64,000 nt of DNA from Lentimicrobium sp. (GCA_019429275.1 JAHYJC010000023.1:1-64000), one strand, 5' to 3'. Shown: positions 1 through 8,966, numbered from the stretch's first letter. The notes: generated by a model from the letters alone, not told the origin. Numbers and translations are program-made.

Positions 1-155
1 ATGCCCTTGTGTATATGCCTGAGATTACTTACCAAGCCACTATTAATTCAGAAATCACTGTTTCAACCACCATTTTTGATGGCAAAGGAGATAATTTGTT
101 TTCCAATCTGAAGGACTACAATATGTTTATGTTTAAATTGAAATATAGTTTTTAA
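1..155 (+). CDS. Outer-membrane beta-barrel protein, C-terminal fragment (5' end outside window)
   Basis: An open frame enters from the left edge (first full codon at base 3) and stops with TAA at 153-155, giving about 50 residues. The end has alternating hydrophobic and polar residues and finishes with Tyr-Ser-Phe. A terminal aromatic residue is the usual outer-membrane insertion signal of beta-barrel proteins. A hairpin terminator follows at 195-221. The family cannot be named from this tail; beta-barrel is an inference from the last strand. Confidence 0.5.
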   Translation, partial: ALVYMPEITYQATINSEITVSTTIFDGKGDNLFSNLKDYNMFMFKLKYSF

Positions 156-194
156 TGTTGAATCACATTTTGCCCACGCACAAAAAAACAAAAT

Positions 195-221
195 AAACCT
201 GCCCGTTCCGCAGGCGGGTTT
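195..221 (+). terminator. Hairpin terminator candidate after the truncated gene
   Basis: AAACCTGCC (195-203) pairs with GGCGGGTTT (213-221) with one G-U pair and a 9-base loop. It lies 40 bases after the stop of the leftmost gene. The T-tract is short, so the call is moderate. Confidence 0.5.
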
Positions 222-352
222 GTGCTTCTTGGTAAGGTTAGCACAGACAGATAATGAATAAAAAAAGAGCTAAATAAATAATTAACAATGACATACAAAG
301 AACACCAGCAGCCAACAAATAAGACTTAAACGCAGTCGTTCCGATTAAAGCA

Positions 353-387
353 AAATCGCAGCCGTAAACTTTTTACGACTGCGATTT
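353..387. repeat. Long near-perfect hairpin
   Basis: AAATCGCAGCCGTAAA (353-368) faces TTTACGACTGCGATTT (372-387), 16-base arms with one wobble pair and a 3-base loop. The motif CGCAGTCGT also appears just upstream near 331. It sits immediately before the istB remnant, so it could be debris of the same insertion sequence or a terminator; neither is proven. Confidence 0.5.
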
Positions 388-405
388 AAGTAAGTGTTGA
401 ACTTT

Positions 406-641
406 ACCGACCTGCCCAAGGCCCCACTGGATCGCAACACTAAACTAACCTTGCTGCAACTGCTTGACGACAGGTACAGGAAAAGGGCAACTATTATCAC
501 ATCGAAGCTTCCGGTCAAATCCTGGTATCAATACCTGGATGAAAACCTAACATGGCCGATGTAATAATGGACAGATTGTCAGGTGCAGCACATAAAATTG
601 ATCTAAAAGGAGAATCACTAAGAAAGAAATCCAAAGAATAA
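406..641 (+). pseudogene. istB: IS21-family IstB ATPase remnant, truncated and frameshifted
   Basis: Only the C-terminal part of an IstB-like transposition helper ATPase remains. Frame 406 onward reads a stretch containing LLQLLDDRYRKRATIITSKL, typical of the IstB C-terminal half. That frame hits stop codons near 560. The family's expected tail (MADVIMDRL... GESLRKK) continues in the next frame from 552 to the TAA at 639-641, so there is a frameshift near 550. The N-terminal Walker motifs, the IstA transposase and a recognisable left terminus are absent. Non-functional relic. Confidence 0.8.
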
Positions 642-824
642 AAAACCAATTTTTGCGCTCTCACCGTTCATTGCTTAGTGGCCTGCCTTTGTCCGGAATA
701 TTCACTTCATCCTGCCAGCTCTGCAGTGAGTTAGCCTTTTAGTGCGTCAATTTATCTGCAATTTACTGGATCTATTCTATTGCAATTTGACACCCACCCA
801 TCATTTCTGGAATTGAACTTTTCC

Positions 825-1466
825 TTACGGCCTGTAACCCACCGTTTGGCCCGCTACTACATGTTGCTCCAGTTTGAGATTCATCAGTATGTGCAGAGCA
901 TCACGGTCGACCGATGCCCTTACCACTGTGTTTAAACCTTCCGAAGCACAGTAGAGGTAAACATTCTGCGAAACGTAGCCGGCATCAATTCCTGAATAGA
1001 ACTCTTTTTGTTCGTCTCTGGCACGGGTCATGCGACTATAATCCGATACAAACATTAGGTTTACCGGAGCGTTGGCAACAAAATCCTGGCTTCCTGAGGC
1101 TTTTCGCTGATCGTCTTCAATAATCAGAACCAGTTTATGGCCCGCTTCATCATAAAGGTAAATACCTGTTTTCATAAACACATAAACCTGAATGTCCTGC
1201 CAGTTCACAGCCGAAGGTGCGGTGCGCTTTCCGCTTTCGGGCCGGTTAATGCCACAGGCAGCCCAAAGTAATCCCGATAAATGTTCGTGCGAAAGTTCTT
1301 TTTCGCTGAACTCCCGGTGAGAACTGCGTTCGTTCAGTGCTGCCATAAGAGGCTTGCCTGAATTCAGATCGGGCTTAGCCAAAATGATTTCGGTATTCTG
1401 GCCGTTAGATGTTTGAGTTATTATCAATCCCATGAACAATAAGATTGAAAAAATAAGGCTTTTCAT
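825..1466 (-). CDS. SagB-type nitroreductase family protein, secreted
   Basis: About 213 residues from the chosen start (ATG at 1466-1464). That start gives a clean signal peptide (MKSLIFSILLFMGLI...), whereas the longer open frame adds 25 residues with no sense as a leader. The body resembles the FMN-dependent nitroreductase/SagB-ThcOx fold: an Arg-Ser-Ser-His segment early on, then LLWAACGINRP, a ThcOx-like TAPSAVN segment, and a late GYVSQNVYLYCASEGL helix. Function is probably a periplasmic flavin oxidoreductase; the substrate is unknown. No McbC/SagCD cyclodehydratase partner lies beside it, so a peptide-modification role is not supported. A palindromic repeat lies just upstream. Confidence 0.75.
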   Translation of the reverse strand: MKSLIFSILLFMGLIITQTSNGQNTEIILAKPDLNSGKPLMAALNERSSHREFSEKELSHEHLSGLLWAACGINRPESGKRTAPSAVNWQDIQVYVFMKTGIYLYDEAGHKLVLIIEDDQRKASGSQDFVANAPVNLMFVSDYSRMTRARDEQKEFYSGIDAGYVSQNVYLYCASEGLNTVVRASVDRDALHILMNLKLEQHVVAGQTVGYRP

Positions 1467-1546
1467 AAATTTATATTTTGTGTTTTCTGTATAAATCACT
1501 TTTAAAAATATTCCTGGCTTTCTTTTTGCTGAGGCTGGCAACCTGT

Positions 1547-1579
1547 CTGACAGCTGTCAGGGTTGGAAACCCTCCTGAC
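1547..1579. repeat. Intergenic palindromic repeat
   Basis: CTGACAGCTGTCAG at 1547-1560 is a perfect 14-base palindrome. It overlaps a second imperfect hairpin running GTCAGGGTT ... AACCC(TC)CTGAC to 1579. It lies between the divergent-facing promoter area of the nitroreductase gene and the end of the YwqK-like gene. Looks like a dispersed REP-type element; copy number in the genome cannot be seen here. Confidence 0.5.
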
Positions 1580-1665
1580 CGACTAACGCTATTGCCTGAA
1601 ATTAACATGTAACGCACAGTCGGGCAAGTTGGAAATTGGAAATTATTTCATTCCTTCCCTGTCTA

Positions 1666-3183
1666 CTACTCCGTAAACTCCGGTTTAATTCTCACTCCGT
1701 CATACTTCCGTTCTATTCCGTTCTGATACGAAATCACCATAAAAATGGTACCGTCATTGTTGTATTGAATCCATTCGTTATTTTTCATACCCATAAGATA
1801 TTCGCCTTCATCCTTCTTTTTTCCGTTGGGCCAGTACCAGATGTGGCGTCCGTTAGGGTTGTCATCAATATACGAACCCTGGAAACTGAGTTGCCCGTCG
1901 TCATAATAATATTTCCATTCGCCATTGCGCATGCCTCCACGGTATGTGCCCTCTTCGCGATGATCGCCATGCTGATATTTCCAGAAACCTTCTTCCAGGC
2001 CTTCCACATATTCGCCTTGTATGATGATGTCTCCGTTTTCGTCAAATTCAGTGAAAATACCCTCAGAGTTTCCATTCAAAAAATTCTCCTCTCTCAGCAC
2101 CAGACCATTACTATAATACCACTTCCATAGTCCGTTGGTATTGCCCTGGTTGTTGTAATTTCCTTCCTGTTCCAATGCTCCGTCAGGATGATAAAAACGC
2201 CATTTGCCGATTCTGTTCCCGTTGCGGTAAACGCCTTCGGAACGCAATTGTCCGTCTTCGTAAAACTCTTTCCAGGCTCCTTCTCTCATGCCTTCATCAT
2301 CAACAATACCTTCACCTATCAGCTTACCATTTTTATAGGTATAGGCCGAAATTACCTCTCCTGTTTGAGCATATTCTCTGCGGATTCCTTCAGGAATTTC
2401 TCCCTTATAACTGGCACGCGTTTTTACTTTTCCATCGGGATAATAGTCGGTGCGCACATCTAGTTTCACCAGCTCGGGTACTTCCTCCTGGCGAATATCA
2501 TTGACATATTTCGAAACATCGGTGAGCATTCCCTTTTCATCGTATTCCTTGAAATATCCGTTTCGTTTATCATCGCGATAAACACCTTCGGTTTTGACCT
2601 TTCCATCGGGATAAAAAAACTTCCATTTTCCCTGTTTAAGACCGTTTCTGTCTTTTCTGTTGATATTTTCCCTGTCCACCACAAATCCCCTGCGGTATTC
2701 TATCATGGTTATCACGGTCCCATCACTGTCGAATTCCCTGGCAAAACCGTTTTCCAGTCCATTTTCAAAATTTATCGTGCGCATTACCAAACCATCCGGA
2801 AAACGATAAACCGTAAGTCCATGCTTCACGTCGTTTGAAAAATTTTCCTCAACAATTTCATTTTCCCTGATGGTTCGCCTTATACCTTCCTTTTTTCCGT
2901 TTAAGTAGTTGATTTGAAGCGTAATATTTCCATTTTCATCATAAAAATTCCAGAGGCTGTCAAGTTCAAAATTTTTGCGGTTTCCTTCAGCTTTCAATGT
3001 TCCGTTTTCCCAATAGGTTTTCCAGTATCCATCGGGTTTACCATCGCGCATCATGCCTTCACTTGCCACATTTCCGTTTGCATGTAAAAATTTGTTGAAT
3101 CCATCAGGCACCACAGTATTATCCTGGGCTTTCACAATGAAAACAATCCCAAAAAACAACACACAAAAAACAAATTTTCGCAT
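1666..3183 (-). CDS. YwqK/MORN-repeat protein, secreted
   Basis: 505 residues starting with a signal peptide (MRKFVFCVLFFGIVFIVKA). The rest is roughly 17 imperfect repeats of about 23 residues of the type G-x-W-x-x-[YF]-x-x-[DN]-G-x-[LV]-x-x-x-G-x-Y-x-x-G. These are the MORN-like units of the family often labelled 'toxin-antitoxin system YwqK family antitoxin'. With a signal peptide and so many repeats it is more likely an envelope or secreted beta-hairpin repeat protein than an antitoxin; no toxin gene is adjacent. It ends 36 bases before nadA in the same direction. Biological role unknown. Confidence 0.8.
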   Translation of the reverse strand: MRKFVFCVLFFGIVFIVKAQDNTVVPDGFNKFLHANGNVASEGMMRDGKPDGYWKTYWENGTLKAEGNRKNFELDSLWNFYDENGNITLQINYLNGKKEGIRRTIRENEIVEENFSNDVKHGLTVYRFPDGLVMRTINFENGLENGFAREFDSDGTVITMIEYRRGFVVDRENINRKDRNGLKQGKWKFFYPDGKVKTEGVYRDDKRNGYFKEYDEKGMLTDVSKYVNDIRQEEVPELVKLDVRTDYYPDGKVKTRASYKGEIPEGIRREYAQTGEVISAYTYKNGKLIGEGIVDDEGMREGAWKEFYEDGQLRSEGVYRNGNRIGKWRFYHPDGALEQEGNYNNQGNTNGLWKWYYSNGLVLREENFLNGNSEGIFTEFDENGDIIIQGEYVEGLEEGFWKYQHGDHREEGTYRGGMRNGEWKYYYDDGQLSFQGSYIDDNPNGRHIWYWPNGKKKDEGEYLMGMKNNEWIQYNNDGTIFMVISYQNGIERKYDGVRIKPEFTE

Positions 3184-3219
3184 TTGGTAAAGTTAGTTAA
3201 ATCATAAAAAACTATGAAT

Positions 3220-4200
3220 TTATTTCAAAAGATTTGCTGCTTTTGAAATTTTGAGCATCCTGAGAATTGGCTTTTTGGCTTTTTCGATGGTTTCGGCATC
3301 AAGCGTAATTTCAGGAGTTTCATTTTTAAGGCAGAGATACAATTTATTCAATGTATTCATTTTCATGAAAGGACAATCGTTGCATGAACAGGTTTCATCA
3401 GAAGGCACAACAATAAATTCCTTATCCGGAGAGGCTTTTTTCATCTGATGTATGATTCCGCCTTCTGTGGCAACAATATACCGTTTTGTATTATCGGTTT
3501 TTGAATATTCGAGCAGGGCTGCTGTTGATCCTATAAAATCGGCAAGAGCCAGCACCGGTCCCCTGCACTCGGGATGTGCAATGAGTTTTGCATCGGGATT
3601 TTCAATTTTCAGCTGAATCACTTTTTCATCGCTCAACTGATTGTGAACATGACAACTGCCGTCCCATAAAACCATATTACGCCCTGAGGTATCATTGATG
3701 TAAGCCCCCAGATTTTTATCGGGTGCAAAAATGATTTTTTCATCCTGCGGAAATGAATTAACAATAATTTTTGCATTGCTCGATGTACAAATTACATCAG
3801 ACATGGTTTTAATGGCTGCAGAGCAATTTATGTACGAAACAACCTTATGCCCCGGGTGAGCCTCAATAAAGCGCTTAAAAGCATCCGGAGGGCAACTGTC
3901 GGCCAGTGAGCAGCCTGCTTCCAGATCGGGCAGCAGTACTTTTTTTTCAGGACTTAGTATCTTTGCGGTTTCGGCCATAAAATGAACGCCCGCAAAAACA
4001 ATGATTTTAGCATCAGTTTCAGCTGCTTTTTGCGAAAGTTGCAAACTGTCGCCCACAAAATCAGCAATATCCTGTATTTCGGGAACCTGATAATAATGTG
4101 CAAGTATTATTGCATTTTTTTTTCTGCGCAACTCTGATATTCGCTCAAACAAAATTTTATTTGATAAAATATCTTTTTGGGTTTTAGGGTCAGAACTCAT
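3220..4200 (-). CDS. nadA: Quinolinate synthase NadA
   Basis: 326 residues. Condenses iminoaspartate with dihydroxyacetone phosphate to quinolinate in NAD biosynthesis, using a [4Fe-4S] cluster. The NadA signature is clear: [20 protein letters not shown] near residue 34, [10 protein letters not shown] (Cys97), HPECRGPV, and the C-terminal [12 protein letters not shown] cysteine cluster. Length is typical of the shorter NadA class. nadB and nadC are not in the window, so the pathway is scattered. Its 5' side faces a large AT-rich gap shared with rpiB. Confidence 0.95.
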   Translation of the reverse strand: MSSDPKTQKDILSNKILFERISELRRKKNAIILAHYYQVPEIQDIADFVGDSLQLSQKAAETDAKIIVFAGVHFMAETAKILSPEKKVLLPDLEAGCSLADSCPPDAFKRFIEAHPGHKVVSYINCSAAIKTMSDVICTSSNAKIIVNSFPQDEKIIFAPDKNLGAYINDTSGRNMVLWDGSCHVHNQLSDEKVIQLKIENPDAKLIAHPECRGPVLALADFIGSTAALLEYSKTDNTKRYIVATEGGIIHQMKKASPDKEFIVVPSDETCSCNDCPFMKMNTLNKLYLCLKNETPEITLDAETIEKAKKPILRMLKISKAANLLK

Positions 4201-4844
4201 TTTTAGTATTTAATAATAAATTATTAATTAAATTATTACTATTATTATTAGAGCTGTTAGTTGTGTTGACAAATTGATTTATTTTTTTCTTGTTTTTATG
4301 CTTTTCAGCAGTTTGTCAACGGTTTATTAACAAAATCAGATAATTTGAAAGGTTGAAACACAAACAGTTTGCCAAATATCAACAATGTGTCAGTAATTAT
4401 CTGTTAACAGCTTCAAAAGTATCTAAAACAATTAAAACAGTGTTCATGTATTGTTGATTGTTTGTAACAAAATGTGTGGTATTTCAGGTAAAACTGTGAA
4501 TGTGTTGACTTATCATTTTTGCTGCCGTGGTTATCATTAATTAATAACAAGCATTTTGGTTTATTAACAATTTTGTGTTAGAAAAACATAAACTATTAAA
4601 GCACATTAACTTATAATTATTATCAAAAAGATTAGGTTTTAATTTATTAACTTAATGGTTACCATTTAGTTATGGTTAAATTATATATAAATTTGATACA
4701 ATTCAAATAAATAAGTTGCTATAAAACAGCACTTTATTTATTTTAGAAATTATGAAAATTACAAAGTTTATTAAATGGCTAATTTTAAGGATTTTCTGAA
4801 TTTTGCTTATTTAATTACTAAATTTGTCTTTAAATTTATTAACA
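4201..4844. other. AT-rich divergent intergenic region, nadA / rpiB
   Basis: 644 bases without a gene, very AT-rich, rich in TTAACAA/TTATTAA words. A 9-base inverted repeat GTTGACAAA (4265-4273) / TTTGTCAAC (4312-4320) is separated by 38 bases. I see no convincing TTATCCACA-type DnaA boxes, no tRNA and no clear terminator. It must carry the promoters of both divergent genes, but no TAnnTTTG box stands out. Confidence 0.6.
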
Positions 4845-5297
4845 ATGTGGGATAAATCACAAATTGTGGCATTGGCATGTGATCATGCGGGGTTCGAATT
4901 GAAAACTTTTTTGTTGAAATTTCTTATCCAGGAGGAATATCTGATTCATAATTTTGGCACTGATTCTGTCGAAAGTGTTGATTATCCTGATTTTGCCCAT
5001 TTATTGGGTAAATCTGTCAATGATGGCGAATTTACAAGAGGCATTATTATTTGTGGAAGCGGTAACGGTGTAAATATGGTTGTTAATAAATATCCGGAAG
5101 TAAGATCTGCGCTCTGCTGGAACAGTGAACAGGCAGAACTGACACGAAGACACAACAATGCAAATGTTCTGGCATTACCCGGAAGATTTATTGATTTTGA
5201 TGAAGCATTGAAAGCAGTAAAATTATTTTTAAATACTGATTTTGAAGGTGGCAGACATGAAATAAGGGTAAATAAGATAAATAAAATCATCATTTGA
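4845..5297 (+). CDS. rpiB: Ribose-5-phosphate isomerase B
   Basis: 150 residues from ATG 4845; an upstream in-frame TTG at 4824 would add 7 residues not seen in the family. Interconverts ribose 5-phosphate and ribulose 5-phosphate in the pentose phosphate pathway. RpiB/LacAB hallmarks are CDHAGFELK at the N-terminus and the catalytic Cys70 in GIIICGSGNGVNM, followed by RSALCWN and ARRHNNANVL-like text (TRRHNNANVLALPGR). It ends 3 bases before lutB, so the two are probably cotranscribed. Confidence 0.93.
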   Translation: MWDKSQIVALACDHAGFELKTFLLKFLIQEEYLIHNFGTDSVESVDYPDFAHLLGKSVNDGEFTRGIIICGSGNGVNMVVNKYPEVRSALCWNSEQAELTRRHNNANVLALPGRFIDFDEALKAVKLFLNTDFEGGRHEIRVNKINKIII

Positions 5298-5300
5298 TTA

Positions 5301-6689
5301 ATGACTGAAATCTACAATAAGTTTAAGAAAGATGCACAGTTAAAATCTGCTGACGTTGTTCACCGGAATAAACTGGAAAATAACATCAGCAAATATGATG
5401 ATGCAGTTAAGAAAGGAAAACAGATGTATTCTGATCTTGAAATTGCAAAACAAAGGGCAGCATTTCTTAAAACCAAAGTCATAGGCGAACTTGAAAAATA
5501 TCTGATTGAATTTGAAGTAAATTTTGAAAAGAACGGAGGAAAAATTATCTGGGCCGAAAATGCTCAGGATGCCCTCAATGAAATTACATCAATAATAAAA
5601 AAGCATGGTGCGGATTATGTTGTGAAATCTAAAACCATGGTGAGTGAAGAAATAGAACTCAACAAACATTTGGCAGAGAATCAGATTGAGAGCATAGAAA
5701 CTGATCTTGGTGAATATATTGTGCAGCTTTCGGGCGAAAAACCCTATCATATTGTTACACCTGCCATGCACAAATCAAAGGAAGATGTTGCTGAATTGTT
5801 TCACGATCTGTTTCAACTGCCTGAAAACAGCTCACCTGAAGAGATTACTGCTTTTGTGCGCAACAAGCTTCGTGATAAATTTTTTAATGCCAAAGTTGGA
5901 ATAACCGGAGCAAACTTTCTCGTTGCCGATTCCGGTTCGGTTTGTATCACTGAAAACGAAGGAAACGCCATGATGAGTGTTTCTTTTCCGGATGTTCACA
6001 TTGTCATTGCCGGAATTGAAAAGGTTATTCCCGGGCTTAAAGATCTGGACCTCTTCTGGCCATTGCTGGCAACTCATGGTACGGGACAGAAAATTACTGC
6101 TTATAACAGTATTATCAATGGTCCACGTCAGGAAAATGAAATTGACGGTCCTACGGAAATGTATGTTATACTTCTTGACAATGGAAGAAGCGCAGTGCTT
6201 TCAAGGAAAGATCAGCGCAGTGCCCTCAATTGTATTCGCTGTGGGGCTTGTTTGAATACTTGTCCGATATATAAAACCATTGGTGGCCACGCTTATGGTA
6301 CCACTTATAGTGGGCCTATAGGCTCGGTTATAACTCCGTGGATGAAAGGCCTGGATGAATACAAACATTTGAGTTTTGCTTCATCGCTCTGCGGAAGCTG
6401 CACCGAAGTATGCCCGGTTAAAATCAGGCTTCACGAATTGTTGCTCTACAACCGGAATGATAGTGTAAGGGATGGAGCTTACACAATGAAGGATGCATTT
6501 TCAATGTGGGTGTGGAAAAAAATCATGCTTAACCGGAAATGGATGGATACCGGCAGCGCACGTTTGAAAAACTTCTTACTGAAAAAGGTTTTCTCTGCCT
6601 CATGGGGTTCAAAAAGGCAATTGCCCGAAATAAGTGAAAGTAGTTTTAAGCAATTGTGGGAAGAGCGCAGAGAAGGCAAAATAAAATGA
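5301..6689 (+). CDS. lutB: LutB/LldF-type iron-sulfur lactate oxidation protein
   Basis: 462 residues. LutB is the iron-sulfur subunit of the LutABC L-lactate dehydrogenase complex. The N-terminal two thirds is the LUD domain; two ferredoxin-like clusters follow: C311-x2-C314-x2-C317-x3-C321P and C364-x2-C367-x3-C371P. The C-terminal segment matches the LutB tail (WKKIML... LPEISESSFKQLWEERR). lutA and lutC are not adjacent, which is unusual, though they may lie elsewhere. Follows rpiB by 3 bases on the same strand. A general LUD-domain ferredoxin function is the alternative. Confidence 0.88.
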   Translation: MTEIYNKFKKDAQLKSADVVHRNKLENNISKYDDAVKKGKQMYSDLEIAKQRAAFLKTKVIGELEKYLIEFEVNFEKNGGKIIWAENAQDALNEITSIIKKHGADYVVKSKTMVSEEIELNKHLAENQIESIETDLGEYIVQLSGEKPYHIVTPAMHKSKEDVAELFHDLFQLPENSSPEEITAFVRNKLRDKFFNAKVGITGANFLVADSGSVCITENEGNAMMSVSFPDVHIVIAGIEKVIPGLKDLDLFWPLLATHGTGQKITAYNSIINGPRQENEIDGPTEMYVILLDNGRSAVLSRKDQRSALNCIRCGACLNTCPIYKTIGGHAYGTTYSGPIGSVITPWMKGLDEYKHLSFASSLCGSCTEVCPVKIRLHELLLYNRNDSVRDGAYTMKDAFSMWVWKKIMLNRKWMDTGSARLKNFLLKKVFSASWGSKRQLPEISESSFKQLWEERREGKIK

Positions 6690-6779
6690 TTATGCACTTT
6701 ATTCAATAGTCATGTAAATAAATTCTCGATCAATTCCTAAACTTATCGGTATAGAGCGATTTTGTATTTGGCCCGGATA

Positions 6780-7661
6780 TCATATTACCAACTTTAGAAT
6801 TCGCCTGATCTGACCTGCATAGGCGGCACCAAAAAGCAGCAAATGAACCAGCAACGGATAAAGCTGATTGATTTCCACCCGTTTTTCCCAGCCCTTTTCC
6901 AAAGGATATTCCTGGTTGTAAGATTGATAAAATTCAGGTGAAAATCCTCCGAATAGTTTAGTCATGGCGATATCCATTTCGCGATGCCCAAAATATACTG
7001 CCGGATCAATCAAACAGACTTCCCCTTCCGATGTAACCAAAAAATTCCCACTCCACAAATCACCGTGCAGCAAAGAAGGTATTTCCCCGGGCAGGAGATT
7101 TCTGAGGTTGCCGATGAAGCGGTCAAAACTCCTTACATCTTCAGCATTAAGCAATTTATAATCGAAGGACTGTTTTACCAGCGGCAACAAACGTTGCTCT
7201 GCCAGAAATTCATCCCAGGCAAGGTGAGCATGGTTTTTCTGTGGAATTGACCCGATATAATTATCGTGATCGAGGCCGAAATATGTGTGGCTGGTCTTAT
7301 GAAGTTTTGCCAGATTTTTACCAAAAGCCTCCCAGAAATAGGCAGGTTGCCGGCCTTCCTCAATAAATTCAAGCAGCAGAAACGAGTATATGCCCGATGT
7401 TCCCCGGTAGATAACCTTAGGAATACGAATACATCCGGTGTACCTGAGTAACTCAAGGCCTTTAGCCTCTGCATCAAACATACCGGGGAATTTATCCGAA
7501 AAGTTGTATTTAATGAAAAAAGTGTAGTTTTCTGTTTTTATAGACAAACAGTCATTGATACATCCTCCGGAAATTACCTTTGAGGAGCTAATTCCTTTGG
7601 TTTCGCCCAGTTCAGTAAGTAACCAATGATTTATTTGTTCATGAATGGATGCCGGAATCAT
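6780..7661 (-). CDS. Fructosamine kinase family protein
   Basis: 293 residues, the full length of the fructosamine/ketosamine-3-kinase family. These phosphorylate sugar amines on glycated proteins so that the adduct falls off. Kinase-like motifs visible are the catalytic loop HGDLWSGNF (H199-D201), the metal-binding aspartate in CLIDPAVYFGHREMD, and the nucleotide-site lysine in FFIKYNF. Its start overlaps the stop of the upstream membrane protein gene (7658) by 4 bases. It therefore sits third in an operon behind the ECF sigma factor, which could put protein deglycation under that sigma factor's control. Confidence 0.88.
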   Translation of the reverse strand: MIPASIHEQINHWLLTELGETKGISSSKVISGGCINDCLSIKTENYTFFIKYNFSDKFPGMFDAEAKGLELLRYTGCIRIPKVIYRGTSGIYSFLLLEFIEEGRQPAYFWEAFGKNLAKLHKTSHTYFGLDHDNYIGSIPQKNHAHLAWDEFLAEQRLLPLVKQSFDYKLLNAEDVRSFDRFIGNLRNLLPGEIPSLLHGDLWSGNFLVTSEGEVCLIDPAVYFGHREMDIAMTKLFGGFSPEFYQSYNQEYPLEKGWEKRVEINQLYPLLVHLLLFGAAYAGQIRRILKLVI

Positions 7662-8101
7662 AGCATAAATGAACTTCTCTGCTGAAATCCTCTTCTGATA
7701 AGCCTTTCAAAAATTAAAAGGAACCCGATGGATGACATAATGATGATAAGTGTAGAAGATTCTTTCAGATATACCGTAATGCTGTTGATGCTTCCAAGGA
7801 TGCCCATAGAAAAGCTTAGCAAACCTTTTAAAAAATTGGTCTCTGTAAAGAGGTTGATCTTAAAGAATGGCCACTGGGCAAAAATCATTACACCAACGAT
7901 AATTATTGCAGCAAATACCGCAATGTACCCGTACAACATTTGTCGCCTCATTTCCGGCGTTTCCTGAATTGGTTCAAAACCTGAATAAACCTGTTGCATT
8001 ATGCCGTAAGTAAAGTTTTCCGGTGCTTTTTCAACAGGTAGTTTTATCATAAGCTCCCTCAGGAGTTTATCATCTGTTTCTATATCTTGAATGGGTTTCA
8101 T
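7658..8101 (-). CDS. Small membrane protein next to ECF sigma factor, anti-sigma-like
   Basis: 147 residues, not recognised by family. The N-terminal 45 residues are charged and cytosolic-looking (LLRELMIKLPVEKAPENFTYGIMQQV). Three hydrophobic segments follow, around residues 70-95, 100-120 and 125-137. The gene lies 30 bases downstream of the ECF sigma gene and overlaps the fructosamine kinase gene by 4 bases. Position and topology fit an anti-sigma factor holding the sigma factor at the membrane, but no zinc-finger or other anti-sigma domain is visible, so this is inference. Confidence 0.65.
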   Translation of the reverse strand: MKPIQDIETDDKLLRELMIKLPVEKAPENFTYGIMQQVYSGFEPIQETPEMRRQMLYGYIAVFAAIIIVGVMIFAQWPFFKINLFTETNFLKGLLSFSMGILGSINSITVYLKESSTLIIIMSSIGFLLIFERLIRRGFQQRSSFML

Positions 8102-8131
8102 AATCTACAAATTTAACAATTATTGATCTGA

Positions 8132-8698
8132 TCAGGCGTGATTGAGCTGCATTACACTGTTAATCTCTTTATAGAGTTTTTTGCGAATCCGGTGCAGCTT
8201 TACTTTTACGTTAGATTCTGTAAATCCGGTAATCATGCTGATTTCTTCTACAGTTTGCTGATTTGTGTAGAAAAGAGAAATAAGCATCTGATCATCATGA
8301 GTCAGAGTTTTCAATGCCTTTTTCATCAGCTCCAGTTGCTGCTGATCGTCAAGTTGATTTATATTCTCATGAACTTCATCGGTGCTGTAGTTTTCAAAAA
8401 GATTCTCATCTAAGGCCAGGGTTGTAATCTGTTTTTTCCTGGTTCTTGAAATGGCAGTGTTGTATGCAATCCTGAATAACCAAGTACTGAAACGCGCTTC
8501 GTGTTTAAATCTGGGAAGGGCATGATAGGCTTTTAGAAATGTATCCTGAGCCACTTCCTCTGCTTCTTCACGACTTTTCAGTATTTTTAATACCAAAGAA
8601 AATACCATGTCCTTGTACCTTTCGACCAGTACGGAATACATTCCGGTCTGGCCGTCAAGAATACTGGCTATCACATGTGAATCGTCGGTCCGGGTCAT
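8132..8698 (-). CDS. ECF-type RNA polymerase sigma factor
   Basis: 188 residues. Region 2 is clear (LVERYKDMVFSLVLKIL ... EEVAQDTFLKAYHALPRF ... FSTWLFRIAYN) and region 4 ends in a helix-turn-helix (TVEEISMITGFTESNVKVKL). No region 1 or 3, as expected for ECF sigmas. The promoter at 8711-8736 places the start codon only a few bases after the likely transcription start, so the mRNA leader would be very short. The same -35/-10 pair drives the divergent DUF6249 gene, suggesting autoregulation plus a directly linked target. Confidence 0.93.
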   Translation of the reverse strand: MTRTDDSHVIASILDGQTGMYSVLVERYKDMVFSLVLKILKSREEAEEVAQDTFLKAYHALPRFKHEARFSTWLFRIAYNTAISRTRKKQITTLALDENLFENYSTDEVHENINQLDDQQQLELMKKALKTLTHDDQMLISLFYTNQQTVEEISMITGFTESNVKVKLHRIRKKLYKEINSVMQLNHA

Positions 8699-8710
8699 GG
8701 TTTTTTTTTA

Positions 8711-8736
8711 GACGTTCCTGTCTGGCTTTGGTTACA
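8711..8736 (-). promoter_or_regulatory. Predicted ECF sigma promoter of the sigma operon
   Basis: On the minus strand, TGTAAC (8736-8731), a 16-base spacer, then CGTC (8714-8711). The sigma-factor ATG is at 8698, so transcription would start only about 5-8 bases upstream. The identical arrangement is found on the plus strand at 8898-8923. TGTAAC with CGTC-like -10 boxes is a known ECF class pattern (for example B. subtilis SigX). Confidence 0.65.
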
Positions 8737-8897
8737 CTTTGCCATTAAAATTAAAAAATGTCGGAATATAAAGTTAAGTTTTTTAAAGTCAGGATTATCT
8801 GACTGTTGAATTATTTAAGAAAGTATTTATCTGATAATTGTTTTTAAAGACACAATATTTCTGCAAAACTCATTTTTACTCCAAAATTCTGTGCAAT

Positions 8898-8923
8898 TGT
8901 AACCTGGTTTGCAACATTGCGTC
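8898..8923 (+). promoter_or_regulatory. Predicted ECF sigma promoter of the DUF6249 gene
   Basis: TGTAAC (8898-8903), 16-base spacer, CGTC (8920-8923), 43 bases before the ATG at 8967. Matches the sigma operon promoter exactly in both boxes and in spacing. Confidence 0.6.
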
Positions 8924-8966
8924 AAAACGTTAACAAAACTCCCGTATCTAATAAAATTTACTCATT

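Noticed and set aside
1636-2130. 164-residue open frame opposite the YwqK-like gene
   Set aside because: Arises from the repeated codon pattern of the repeat protein on the other strand.
4201-4844. Possible chromosomal origin in the AT-rich nadA-rpiB gap
   Set aside because: No TTATCCACA-type DnaA boxes or adjacent dnaA/dnaN genes; AT-richness alone is not enough, though parS sites 17 kb away make origin proximity plausible.
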